46,790 bases of DNA from Oligoflexales bacterium (GCA_018060885.1 JAGOVF010000009.1:1-46790), one strand, 5' to 3'; counted from the first letter of the stretch, positions 1 through 8,619 are shown. Program-made: numbers and translations. The notes: generated from the letters alone by a model not told the origin.

Positions 1-1148
1 GCTCAGCGTTAGGAGCCCAAGCTTTAAACGAAGCTCTTATGCCGCATCTTTTTGATCGCTTGCACCATTCACGCTCTGCTTCGACGTTAAAACCCATTTT
101 GCTGCTCGGCAATAGTCTATCCGAAGATTATCTTATTCACGCTCTGAAATTTCTAGATCAACATCGACCGATTTTTGTCGTTGTGAGTAAGACAGGAACT
201 ACACTGGAACCAGGTCTGGCATTTCGTTTTGTCCAAAAATACAGCGAGCAGCGTTTTGGCGAACATGAAACTAAACAAAGAACAGTATTTGTCACAGATC
301 CTAGTAGCGGAGGCTTGAGGAAGTTAGCAGAAAAAGAAGGCTATCGCGCTTTTTCAGTTCCGACAAACATTGGCGGAAGATATTCCGTTTTTACTGCAGT
401 GGGTTTACTGCCGCTTGCATTATGTGGAATAGATATTCAATCTCTCATGCAAGGTGCGATTGCGGAGCGACTGAGTATTTTAGACTGTTTAAAACAAAAC
501 GAAAAACATCCTGTCATAGAATATGCCTCGATGAGAATGGCGGCTTATGAGAGTGGTCGTTGTGTGGAGATGATGGTTTATTCTGAGCCGCGTTTATCTG
601 CGCTGGTTGAATGGTGGAAACAGCTTTTTGGTGAATCTGAAGGCAAGCAAACTCGAGGTCTATTTCCAGCTAGTGCGCTTTATTCTAGAGATCTACATTC
701 TTTGGGGCAGTTTGTTCAAGATGGTAGGAAAATTTTGTTAGAGACTTTTTTAAATTTCGAAATCCCAACTTCAGCTGAGCATACTGGGTTGGAAACTCGC
801 TTACGTGTGCCGCAAATGCCGAAAGCGCTGGATCAGCTAGATTTTTCTGAAGGTCTTTCTCTAGATGAAATAAACAAACAAGCAATGAGTGCGACAAGGC
901 TTGCGCATTATGACGGAAGTACTCCAAGTCTAGAACTGTCACTAAAAAAATTAGATGCTCGACATTTAGGGGCACTTATAATGTTTTTTATGACATCTTG
1001 TGCGGTAAGTTCCAGTCTATTAGGTGTGAATGCTTTTGATCAGCCTGGAGTAGAAGCCTACAAACAGAATATGTTTGCTTTGCTTGGCAAGCCTGGTTTT
1101 GAATCGCGAACGCAGGAACTTAAACAACGCTTAAAACAGATAGGGTAA
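1..1148 (+). CDS. pgi: glucose-6-phosphate isomerase, 3' part (5' end outside window)
   Basis: Interconverts glucose-6-phosphate and fructose-6-phosphate in the cytoplasm (glycolysis/gluconeogenesis). The reading frame is open to the left edge: the codons before the first in-window ATG (position 39) read SALGAQALNEAL, which matches the conserved GGSALG segment of the family, so the true start lies upstream. Counting from that ATG, the sugar-phosphate-binding SKTGTTLEP is at residues 50-58, the PGI signature GGRYSVFTAVG at 112-122, and the second signature GVEAYKQN is near the C-terminus. The GLFPASALYSRDLHSLGQ stretch resembles the shorter, Bacillus-type enzymes rather than the roughly 550-residue enterobacterial type. 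About 382 residues are visible. It fits functionally with the glucan phosphorylase and glucokinase genes at the far end of the window, though the loci are 34 kb apart. Confidence 0.95.
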   Translation, partial: SALGAQALNEALMPHLFDRLHHSRSASTLKPILLLGNSLSEDYLIHALKFLDQHRPIFVVVSKTGTTLEPGLAFRFVQKYSEQRFGEHETKQRTVFVTDPSSGGLRKLAEKEGYRAFSVPTNIGGRYSVFTAVGLLPLALCGIDIQSLMQGAIAERLSILDCLKQNEKHPVIEYASMRMAAYESGRCVEMMVYSEPRLSALVEWWKQLFGESEGKQTRGLFPASALYSRDLHSLGQFVQDGRKILLETFLNFEIPTSAEHTGLETRLRVPQMPKALDQLDFSEGLSLDEINKQAMSATRLAHYDGSTPSLELSLKKLDARHLGALIMFFMTSCAVSSSLLGVNAFDQPGVEAYKQNMFALLGKPGFESRTQELKQRLKQIG

Positions 1149-1160
1149 ATTTTTAGATTC

Positions 1161-1176
1161 TTGGCCATTTGGCCAA
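1161..1176. repeat. 16-bp perfect palindrome downstream of pgi
   Basis: TTGGCCATTTGGCCAA, readable as a 6-bp stem TTGGCC/GGCCAA with loop ATTT. It lies 12 bases after the pgi stop codon. No clear T-run follows, so it is at best a weak terminator. An operator or simple palindrome is equally possible. Confidence 0.4.
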
Positions 1177-1267
1177 ATATGCGATTTTCGTAGAGAATAA
1201 TTTTTAATTTTGCTTGTAATGCAGGTATTTGCTACGTTCACTCCATAAAAGATTTAAGGAGTGTCAC

Positions 1268-4200
1268 ATGATTAGCAAGTTTTTTGCTTTGCCAAGCCTA
1301 GCCGTCGTCTATCTCGTCATTTTTTCAGCCTGTGCACAAAAGCCAACACAAACTCCAGCTTATGGTGAAGGCGATAAGCTCGTAGCCAAGTCTGTTTTAC
1401 AAGGTGAAAAGTCACTCAGCGAGCTTCAGGATACTGAAACTGTTAGACAATTAGTGCAGTACGTCGATGAGGGATTTCAAAACGCTGCTCTCTATCTGAA
1501 TACGCCCAAGGGTTTTAGTTTAGCAAGTGAAGAGACAAATATTAAATTTGAAATCACGACCAACTATCTAAATGTTTATGTTAAAGCACCACATCTAAAA
1601 GACTACACTCTAGCTTATGGTTTTGCGATTGATCACTTTGATTTAGTTCCGAAAAAAAATGCCAAGGGTGAGGAAACTCGCTTTAGCGGCAAAGACCAAC
1701 TTGTAAACAAAAATGCAAAAGATCGAGCTTTTGTTGAGATCAAAACAATTGATAAACCAATTTTTATGCAGCCAGATAACAATACTGCGGTGCAATTTAA
1801 TCGTGTTAGTGAAATAGAGAAGCAAATATATTCGATTAATTCTGCTATTCCTGGTGTCAGCGAAGAACTGAAAAAGCAATTGGTGGCGGAATTTTCATTA
1901 AGTAAAAACTCAAAATTGAAACTTAAATTAGTTGAAAGTGGTGAACGACTACAATTGCTTGATGTCAGCGCTGGAGAAGCTCAGGCGACTATATTAGTAG
2001 AAACTACAGCTAACTATGTTGATTTAGTTCCACGCACTGAAACGGTCAATGGCCAATATGAGAACACGCCTTTTGTACAAGTTGATACAAAGAGAGATTG
2101 GAAACAAAGAGAGTTTCTCGCATTGGCTGTTTCTGCTTTTATGTATTCTGATAACAAAGATTTGTATAAAAATCTTTATGAAAAAAGCCTTTTTGCAAAG
2201 GCGCAAAGCTTTGAATGGAACGGTGACTATTCGAACATTCCGATACTCAATCTTATTGACAGGGAATTTTTAAATAAAAATTTAGTTGAAGGTGCGGTGT
2301 TTCGATTAGAAAACACTGATACACTGCATGTTGAAATAACTGAGACGAGTTTAGCTTTCTATAAATTCGCTCAGCAAAAAAATAGCCGCAATGAGATGGA
2401 GTCTGTCCGGCAAAATCTTGTGTTGTTCAATGTGCGACATGTAGACGTCGTAAATCGCATTGATCCAATTAGCGGCGAGCCTCTGGCAGGCAAGGAAATC
2501 GACGTTAACAAGCGCACTTATCTAGATAGAGAATTTTTACAACTCGAAGTTAAAAATCCGATTTTTTCCAACTTCAGCCCTGAAATTCGAAACAGTCAGT
2601 CATATATATTAAAAGCTGATCTGCAAGGAGAATTTGTTGAAATCGACCAACTTCCGAGTCAACCGCAGGTGCGTTTTGATTTGCGGGAAGATGTAAAAGC
2701 CGCAATAGCGAAAAACAGCAACCTTACTGGTGCGTCAATATCTTCATATTTTGTCGAAATCAATAAGGCGCATTTGTTGATCTACGTAAAGCTTAAAGAT
2801 GGAAGTTCACAACTAATTCTGACTTACCCTATTAATTCGCACTTGGACTTTCGCAACGCCCAATTGTGGAATGGAACTTATGGCGGTGAGATTATTCGCG
2901 ATACGACTACACAAAAAGATATGGAAGATCGCTTATATATAGAAGTTGACTATCAGAATCCGAAATTTTTTGAAGATCAAGTAAAACCGCGAGCGCTTAA
3001 AAAAGAGGTTTTTAACACGAAAGCTGAATATCTTTACACAGCTATGGTTACCGAAATCAAGTCAGAAAATGGAGTGTTTTTTCCAGGAATGGCTGTGTAT
3101 AGCGATTCACGTATTCGTTTCAAATTTACTGATAAATATTTGACGGCAATTAAAACGCGACAAGCACTAAATACTGGCATGCCTGTTGAAATTCTTAAAT
3201 TTCCTGCTGAGCATTTCGATATTGAACAAAAACGTGATCGTTTTGATGAACCCACGTACCAACGAATTGAAAATCATACCGATAAAGATTGGCAGGATAG
3301 AGAATTTACTCGTGTAGACCTAAATAGCAACCTAATCCCAGGATACTTTAATAATCTTATGTCGATTCCTAGTTTTTTTGGACAAGTGGAAGTTTCTCGC
3401 CGCGAGCTTGCCGAGGATATCACTGTAGATTCAAACGAAGATGGTAGCGTTGTTTATTTCGATACGGTAGAAACTTTTAATCTTAATGCTAAGCGGATGC
3501 GGGCTCCAGGAGAAGCTGGATATGAACCTTCGACAGTCAAAATTCGCCACTCCTTTATACGCGTAGATGGTCGGGAAAAACAGTATCAAGCACAAAAATA
3601 TGATATGCACTATCTGTCTATTTTCGGTTATTTTTGGGATACCAAGCTAGCTTTTGATGAAAACGGTCGTAGAACAGATGATACAGAGACTATGTTCGCT
3701 AATCGCCACGATATCAGCGGCGGCAAACAAATTGTTTATTATCTCAATGAAGATTGGCCAGATAGCAAGCTAGATTTGGCAAAAAAAGTTGTCGAGCAAT
3801 GGAATGTTGCATTCAAGGAAGTTTTTCCAGAACGTAGCGACGACATTGTCGTATTGAATTTCAAAGACAAGAAAAATTTTGCTGATCCTAGATACAATAT
3901 GCTTGTTTGGCTCAAAGGACATTATATACCTTCACCCGCGGGTTATGGGCCTAGTTTGACAGATCCGGAAACGGGCGAGATTATTTCAGCGCGATCTTTT
4001 TATTATCCAGACGTTAGTCTTTCAGTTGCCGAGCGCGTCAAACAATATATTGAGCTCCATCGTAATGGCTGTTTATCGACAGACGGCGAAGACTTGAGTT
4101 TGCCGCCAATGGCAGAGTTGCCGCCTAAGTGTGTGCGCAGCCCAGTACTTGGAGATGGTTATTTAGTTGATCCTGAGACGAAAACAATCGCGCCTTTTGA

Positions 4201-6295
4201 AGATGCAGAAGGAAATGAATCTATTGCAGTGCACATCCCTGAAATTCAGTCTTGGTTAGAAAGTGAGCAAGCGCAAAATATTTTCCAATCAATGGATGCA
4301 AAAGCGAACCGCTACCAAGGTACAGGTCGTTTACAACAAAGAACACATAGTCGCCTATTAACCAATCTAGCTAAAACTAGCGCGCTTTTAGATCAAGCTA
4401 GAGATAGCAAAGTTTTTGAAGGTATTGCTAACAAAGTTGGTAGCGAGTTTGATGCAAATCTGTCATTGGCTATGTTGTCAACCCCAGAGCAAAAAGGTTC
4501 TGTGGAATTTGAATTTTTTTCAGCAGTGGATAACTCGCTACAAGAATTAAGTCTGGCCAGTAATCTTGAATTTGCGGGATCTTCACGGCCGCAGCGCTTG
4601 CAAGCTTGTATCTTAGAGCATGATCATAACCTATCAGCTCTTTTGTCTTTCGTTATTACTCATGCTGATAAATCGGATGAACAAATTGTACGCGACGCTG
4701 TCAATGCATATGAGTTAGATGTATTTCTACATGAAGTTGGGCATAATATGGGCTTGACGCACAATTTTGCTGCAAGTTTCGATCGGCAGAATTATCCGGA
4801 TCGTTTCTTCGAAATTGAGAGCAGACCCAGAGCTAATGAATACATGCAAGCTTACATGACTTCTTCTGTGATGGACTATAATCAGCTGATGGAAGGGCAA
4901 ACATCTAGACTCGGTAAGTATGATGTTGCTGCGATTCGATTTGGTTATAAAAATCAAATAGAGACTCAAAACCGCGGTTTTGTTACGCGTCAGCAGATAG
5001 AGGCTCGCATGCAACAAACTCTACCGGCAAATCCAACATTTACTGAATATGATAAAGCATTGAAAGATTCGCTAAAATCTTTGCGGACACGTCCGTATCT
5101 ATTTTGTATTGATTGGGAAACTGTCTCTACTGCTTATTGCAATCGCTTCGATCGTGGTTATTTCTTATTAGATATGGTCCAATCGTTAGTGGAAGAATAT
5201 GATCTTCGTTACTATATGGGAGCATTTAGACGCGGCCAAAGAGATTATGGCAAAAGACGTTCTGCTTTTGAGACCTATGTATTGCCTGTTCGAAAAATAC
5301 TAGATGATTATTTGTGGCGTAAATACCTATTTAAAAATTTTATCGGAGCTAGTTCCGACAAAGGCATTGTTCCTTTATCAGAGCAGGACTATATCTCAGC
5401 ATTTTTTGCACCTGGTTTTGGCGAAGATTTACTACTAAAAATCATGAGTTCAGTCGAAGGTACGGCTTATAATTTAAACAAAACAACAGGAGTTTATGAA
5501 GAGGCGGAAGGTGGGTCGCCTGATCTAACTGTAGCACTGGATTATTCAAAGGACTTATATTCAGATTATAAATACAGCACAGATCGTTTTTTCGCTGGTC
5601 AGTTAGAGTCCATGGGAGTTGTCACGGATAAAATCATGGTGATTCTTGGAACTCTATTGCGTGGTTCGTCTCGAGCTGTTGAAATGGAAGGCAATGAAGA
5701 GTTGATGTTCTTCTCTTTGGCTGACTTCTCGCCGCGACTTATGAAGGCTGTGCAAAATTTTATTGTTGATGATTGGACGTTCGAAATACCAACAACAAAA
5801 CTAAGTAATGGAAAGCTTCTTGCGGTGGATCCTCTTTATCTAACTTCCAATCTTAAGGATAAAGTACAGCGCGTAAAAGTGAAAGAAGGATCTTATGGCG
5901 ATGATCTTAATTTTTTAAGTCTTTTTTTCTTCACTAACAACTTCGATTTTGATGGCTCTCGCATGATGGAAGATTTATTTGATCTACGTATCGAAGGTGT
6001 AGACGATCAAGGTGTTGATAAAAACAAGAGTATACGTTTTAAAAACTACTTGGGTAACAAGACTTACGTGGTGCCAAGGACTATCGGCATAGACAGTATG
6101 ACTTATATGTTGGCGGAAAAAGCCGAGCCTATATCGAAAAAAATGTGGCAGATCTACGACCGTTTAGGTGAAGAAAAGGCTTTTGAAGATGATGAGTTTA
6201 ACGGATTGCGTCGCGAACTTCAGGGTATCGAAGCTGATTTAATTTTGGTTCATAAACAAGCGCGTGCGATTTATCAGAATTATTTGACATTTTAA
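1268..6295 (+). CDS. large zinc-dependent metalloprotease lipoprotein (metzincin-like)
   Basis: Predicted secreted, lipid-anchored zinc protease of 1675 residues. I chose the ATG at 1268 rather than the in-frame upstream start at 1229: it has an AAGGAG ribosome site about 7 bases upstream and begins a clean lipoprotein signal (hydrophobic residues about 4-20, lipobox FSAC, Cys22). The active site is HEVGHNMGLTHNF from residue 1155, the HExxHxxGxxH metzincin motif, followed by a Met-turn SVMDYN with Met at about residue 1202. The first ~700 residues contain five divergent modules ending in a DRxFxxLE-like strand, with motif arginines at nt 1724, 2108, 2528, 2930 and 3299 (123-140 residues apart). 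The family of very large bacterial zinc-dependent metalloproteases is known; substrate is unknown. It is transcribed alone and ends at a strong terminator. Surface or extracellular protein degradation is inferred. Confidence 0.88.
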   Translation: MISKFFALPSLAVVYLVIFSACAQKPTQTPAYGEGDKLVAKSVLQGEKSLSELQDTETVRQLVQYVDEGFQNAALYLNTPKGFSLASEETNIKFEITTNYLNVYVKAPHLKDYTLAYGFAIDHFDLVPKKNAKGEETRFSGKDQLVNKNAKDRAFVEIKTIDKPIFMQPDNNTAVQFNRVSEIEKQIYSINSAIPGVSEELKKQLVAEFSLSKNSKLKLKLVESGERLQLLDVSAGEAQATILVETTANYVDLVPRTETVNGQYENTPFVQVDTKRDWKQREFLALAVSAFMYSDNKDLYKNLYEKSLFAKAQSFEWNGDYSNIPILNLIDREFLNKNLVEGAVFRLENTDTLHVEITETSLAFYKFAQQKNSRNEMESVRQNLVLFNVRHVDVVNRIDPISGEPLAGKEIDVNKRTYLDREFLQLEVKNPIFSNFSPEIRNSQSYILKADLQGEFVEIDQLPSQPQVRFDLREDVKAAIAKNSNLTGASISSYFVEINKAHLLIYVKLKDGSSQLILTYPINSHLDFRNAQLWNGTYGGEIIRDTTTQKDMEDRLYIEVDYQNPKFFEDQVKPRALKKEVFNTKAEYLYTAMVTEIKSENGVFFPGMAVYSDSRIRFKFTDKYLTAIKTRQALNTGMPVEILKFPAEHFDIEQKRDRFDEPTYQRIENHTDKDWQDREFTRVDLNSNLIPGYFNNLMSIPSFFGQVEVSRRELAEDITVDSNEDGSVVYFDTVETFNLNAKRMRAPGEAGYEPSTVKIRHSFIRVDGREKQYQAQKYDMHYLSIFGYFWDTKLAFDENGRRTDDTETMFANRHDISGGKQIVYYLNEDWPDSKLDLAKKVVEQWNVAFKEVFPERSDDIVVLNFKDKKNFADPRYNMLVWLKGHYIPSPAGYGPSLTDPETGEIISARSFYYPDVSLSVAERVKQYIELHRNGCLSTDGEDLSLPPMAELPPKCVRSPVLGDGYLVDPETKTIAPFEDAEGNESIAVHIPEIQSWLESEQAQNIFQSMDAKANRYQGTGRLQQRTHSRLLTNLAKTSALLDQARDSKVFEGIANKVGSEFDANLSLAMLSTPEQKGSVEFEFFSAVDNSLQELSLASNLEFAGSSRPQRLQACILEHDHNLSALLSFVITHADKSDEQIVRDAVNAYELDVFLHEVGHNMGLTHNFAASFDRQNYPDRFFEIESRPRANEYMQAYMTSSVMDYNQLMEGQTSRLGKYDVAAIRFGYKNQIETQNRGFVTRQQIEARMQQTLPANPTFTEYDKALKDSLKSLRTRPYLFCIDWETVSTAYCNRFDRGYFLLDMVQSLVEEYDLRYYMGAFRRGQRDYGKRRSAFETYVLPVRKILDDYLWRKYLFKNFIGASSDKGIVPLSEQDYISAFFAPGFGEDLLLKIMSSVEGTAYNLNKTTGVYEEAEGGSPDLTVALDYSKDLYSDYKYSTDRFFAGQLESMGVVTDKIMVILGTLLRGSSRAVEMEGNEELMFFSLADFSPRLMKAVQNFIVDDWTFEIPTTKLSNGKLLAVDPLYLTSNLKDKVQRVKVKEGSYGDDLNFLSLFFFTNNFDFDGSRMMEDLFDLRIEGVDDQGVDKNKSIRFKNYLGNKTYVVPRTIGIDSMTYMLAEKAEPISKKMWQIYDRLGEEKAFEDDEFNGLRRELQGIEADLILVHKQARAIYQNYLTF

Positions 6296-6320
6296 GTATT
6301 TGAAAATTGGATTCTATCGA

Positions 6321-6347
6321 GCCCTGTAGTCATGCAGGGCTTTTTTT
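6321..6347 (+). terminator. Rho-independent terminator of the metalloprotease gene
   Basis: GCCCTG (6321-6326) pairs with CAGGGC (6335-6340) around an 8-base loop, followed by seven T. It starts 26 bases after the protease stop codon. The IS element begins at 6351, directly in the T/A-rich tail of this terminator. Confidence 0.85.
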
Positions 6348-6417
6348 ATTTAGTCGGCCGTGCACAAGTACTAAACATCAGAATGCATCTAGTGTTTAAA
6401 GAAAATATTTGATAAAA

Positions 6418-6462
6418 AAACTACCAGAAAACATGTTTCACCCCATTAATTTTTGGTAGTTT
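6418..6462 (+). promoter_or_regulatory. leader hairpin sequestering the transposase start
   Basis: AAACTACCA (6418-6426) and TGGTAGTTT (6454-6462) form a perfect 9-bp stem with a 27-base loop. The right arm ends on the base before the transposase ATG, and the only weak purine-rich ribosome-site candidate (GGTAG) lies inside it. A transcript entering from outside would fold and hide the start. A transcript starting inside the loop would lack the left arm. This arrangement is known from other IS elements; here it is inferred. Confidence 0.6.
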
Positions 6463-7752
6463 ATGCGCCCAAAAGATTTACCAAAACAGCGTGATCTATT
6501 CAAAGTATCCCTTAGCCCAATCTTAGATCTAAATCACCCCTTAGTGGTGCTATCAAAAAAAATAGATTGGCTTCGTTTTGAAGCCAAATTTGGTGATATG
6601 TTTTGTCAGAATAATGGTCGTCCCGGTGTTCCTACACGCATAGTAATTGGGCTTTTGTATATTAAACATACATTTAACTTGAGCGATGAAGAAGTCCTAA
6701 AGCGTTTCGCGGAAAACCCATATTGGCAATATTTTTGTGGCTGCATTCATTTTGAGAATAAAGCTCCTTGTGACAAAACAGTTTTAGTTAGGTGGCGCCA
6801 AAGAATGGGCGAAGAGGGCATGGAGGCTCTGTTACAAGAGACTTTGGCCGTGGCTGTAAAAGAGAAGTATCTTCCAATAAAAGACTTGGACGAAGTTAAT
6901 ATTGATACCAGCGTGCAAGAGAAAAATATTACTTTTCCGACCGATGCTAAACTTCTAAATCGAGCTAGAGAAAGTTTAGTGCGTGATGCAAAAAAGAATG
7001 GAATTAATTTAAGACAGACTTATGAGAGCGAGGGCAAATTAAAACTCATCAAATACTCGCGTTATTGCCATGCCAAACAATTTAAAAGAGCAAAGAAGCC
7101 TTTACGCCGCTTAAAAACAATATTGGGTCGTGTCATTCGAGATATCGAAAGAAAGTGTGCAGCACCGGATGAAAAGCTTCAAAACAAGCTAATATTAGCT
7201 CGTCGAATTTGGAAGCAGCAAAAAGAAAGCAAAGGTAAAATTTACAGCATTCATGAGCCTGGCGTAGAGTGTATTTCAAAGGGCAAAGCGCACAAACGTT
7301 ATGAATTTGGCTGTAAAGTATCAATTGTCACAACTAATCGCAGCAATTGGGTAATTGGAAGCAAAGCGCTACATGGCAGACCTTATGACGGTCATACTTT
7401 TAATGGTGCGATGGACCAAGTGAAAAAAATAGTCGGAAAATTTCCTGCGGTAGCATATGCGGACAAGGGTTATCGTGGTGCAACCTTACCCGAAGGAACG
7501 CGCTTATTTCTAAGCGGACAAAAGCGAGGCGTAGATGCACAAAGAAGAAAAAAATTAAATCGCAGGTCAGCAATCGAGCCTGTTATAGGCCACCTCAAGA
7601 GTGGCCATAGGTTAAGTCGGAACTTTCTAAAAGGAATAGATGGAGATAAAAACAACACAATATTGGCAGGAATTGGCTTCAATATGGCTAAGCTAATAGC
7701 GGCCATTTTTTTGCCGAATTTTATATCTCATTTTTTACAAAATTTTGTCTAA
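6463..7752 (+). CDS. IS5-family transposase (DDE)
   Basis: Transposase of 429 residues, full length for the IS5 group. An N-terminal helical DNA-binding region with the conserved RPGVPTRIVIGLLYIKHT stretch (residues 53-70) is followed by a DDE catalytic core: Asp148 in NIDTSVQEK, Asp334 in YADKGYRG and Glu372 in RRSAIEPVIGHLK. There is no frameshift or internal stop, so the enzyme looks functional. The start is the ATG at 6463, immediately after a 9-bp hairpin arm that probably limits translation. It belongs to the element at 6351-7810. Confidence 0.95.
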   Translation: MRPKDLPKQRDLFKVSLSPILDLNHPLVVLSKKIDWLRFEAKFGDMFCQNNGRPGVPTRIVIGLLYIKHTFNLSDEEVLKRFAENPYWQYFCGCIHFENKAPCDKTVLVRWRQRMGEEGMEALLQETLAVAVKEKYLPIKDLDEVNIDTSVQEKNITFPTDAKLLNRARESLVRDAKKNGINLRQTYESEGKLKLIKYSRYCHAKQFKRAKKPLRRLKTILGRVIRDIERKCAAPDEKLQNKLILARRIWKQQKESKGKIYSIHEPGVECISKGKAHKRYEFGCKVSIVTTNRSNWVIGSKALHGRPYDGHTFNGAMDQVKKIVGKFPAVAYADKGYRGATLPEGTRLFLSGQKRGVDAQRRKKLNRRSAIEPVIGHLKSGHRLSRNFLKGIDGDKNNTILAGIGFNMAKLIAAIFLPNFISHFLQNFV

Positions 7753-7767
7753 AAATTGAGCGTCAAA

Positions 7768-7796
7768 AAACCCACTCTTTTTAGAAAAGTGGGTTT
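7768..7796 (+). terminator. hairpin terminator at the right end of the IS element
   Basis: AAACCCACT (7768-7776) pairs with AGTGGGTTT (7788-7796). The stem can be lengthened by TTTT/AAAA if one C is bulged. A-runs on the left and T-runs on the right allow action in both directions. It lies 15 bases after the transposase stop and just inside the right terminal repeat. Confidence 0.65.
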
Positions 7797-7816
7797 AGCA
7801 CGGTCGACTATTTATT

Positions 7817-8024
7817 TTAGAAGATAAAGGTAAATCTGCATACGCCCTGAATTACTAAGAATTAGACTATTTCATTTCTCAAAAAAAAATGAATTCGCTT
7901 TACACCAATAACATCAGAAAATAAAATTATAAAAAAATTTATTTCACAGGATTTTTTAGTATTTTTGTTTTTATTAGGAAAAGCTTCTATATTTAGTGTT
8001 CTGTGTAATATTTGAGGTTGAAAT
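7817..8024. other. AT-rich intergenic region
   Basis: Very AT-rich DNA between the IS element and the gene at 8089. It has a short stem TTCATTT (7871-7877)/AAATGAA (7887-7893) and several T-runs. I see no coding sequence. The promoter of the gene at 8089 should lie here or in the adjacent hairpin, but I could not assign -35 and -10 boxes with confidence. Confidence 0.5.
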
Positions 8025-8068
8025 ATATTGTTAATTGTTCATAATATCGAATGAACAGTTAACAATAT
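8025..8068 (+). promoter_or_regulatory. 18-bp inverted repeat next to the ribosome site of the gene at 8089
   Basis: ATATTGTTAATTGTTCAT (8025-8042) is complementary to ATGAACAGTTAACAATAT (8051-8068) over all 18 positions, counting one T-G wobble, with an 8-base loop. It ends only 5-6 bases before the AGGGGAAA ribosome site and 20 bases before the ATG at 8089. It could be a 5'-UTR stem-loop that stabilises or controls the mRNA, or a palindromic operator. Confidence 0.65.
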
Positions 8069-8088
8069 AACTAGGGGAAAGTAATTTT

Positions 8089-8598
8089 ATGTTATTGAAG
8101 AAGCTTGCTGTGACAGCATTTTTTTGTGTATCTATGAGTGGTGTATTATTTGCGTCTGAAGTTGATAGAAAAATTGAAACTAAGATAGAAACAGCGGTTA
8201 TTAATTTGGCGTCACCATTAGATAATAAACAATTATCAAGTTTTGAATTGTTAGTTGCATCTGGGAACGTGCAGGGCATATCAGCGGTAAGTAACGCGGG
8301 ACCAACAGCGCGAGGTGCGCAGTTGTCGACTATTGCTCAATTATCTAATATTATTGCAAATATTGGTGATCAAACTGCTCAATTGTCAACCATCCCCAAC
8401 GCCATAGGAATTGGCGGAGCGCAACTGTCTACCATAGCGCAGTTATCTAATATTATTGCAAATATTGGTGATCAAACGGTTTCTCAGTTGACAAATGTCC
8501 CAGCAGTAGCTTTAGGTGGAGCACAGCTAACAAATATTCCTAGTAGTTCTGGTATTGGCGGAGCACAGCTAACAAATATTCCGGCTACTTTTAATTAA
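8089..8598 (+). CDS. small secreted protein built of uncharged tandem repeats
   Basis: A 169-residue protein I do not recognise. It starts with a Sec signal peptide (KK, hydrophobic core, probable cleavage at LFAS/EVD near residue 23), then a short charged linker to about residue 60. The rest is an almost uncharged repeat region. A 34-residue unit with AQLSTIAQLSNIIANIGDQT occurs twice, then a 14-residue unit with GGAQLTNIP occurs twice. The DNA repeats are nearly exact: 35 bases at 8341-8375 and 8443-8477 are identical, as are 23 bases at 8518-8540 and 8560-8582. There is a good AGGGGAAA ribosome site, a large hairpin upstream and a strong terminator downstream, so it is a single-gene unit. 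A periplasmic or extracellular beta-solenoid, adhesive or assembly-forming protein is possible; function unknown. Confidence 0.75.
   Translation: MLLKKLAVTAFFCVSMSGVLFASEVDRKIETKIETAVINLASPLDNKQLSSFELLVASGNVQGISAVSNAGPTARGAQLSTIAQLSNIIANIGDQTAQLSTIPNAIGIGGAQLSTIAQLSNIIANIGDQTVSQLTNVPAVALGGAQLTNIPSSSGIGGAQLTNIPATFN
8341..8582 (+). repeat. nested direct repeats inside the gene at 8089
   Basis: Two identical 35-base copies are at 8341-8375 and 8443-8477 (period 102 bases, 34 codons). Two identical 23-base copies are at 8518-8540 and 8560-8582 (period 42 bases, 14 codons). Both periods are multiples of three, so copy-number change would keep the frame. Confidence 0.85.
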
Positions 8599-8619
8599 TA
8601 TTATTTTTTATTAAATTTC

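Larger units (their letters stand above)
6351..7810 (+). mobile_element. complete IS5-family insertion sequence, about 1460 bp
   Basis: Terminal inverted repeats are TAGTCGGCCGTGC (6351-6363) and GCACGGTCGACTA (7798-7810), matching at 12 of 13 positions. Both ends are flanked by TTTATT (6345-6350 and 7811-7816), a candidate 6-bp target duplication. IS5 elements more often make shorter duplications, so part of this could be chance in T-rich DNA. Inside is one intact transposase gene, a hairpin just before its start codon and a terminator hairpin just before the right end. All parts are intact, so this may be a recent, potentially active copy. It sits in the T-tract of the upstream terminator. 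Confidence 0.88.

Noticed and set aside
8341..8582. CRISPR array
   Set aside because: The direct repeats are in frame inside a secreted-protein gene, differ in unit length and lack unique spacers or cas genes. No CRISPR is visible in the window.
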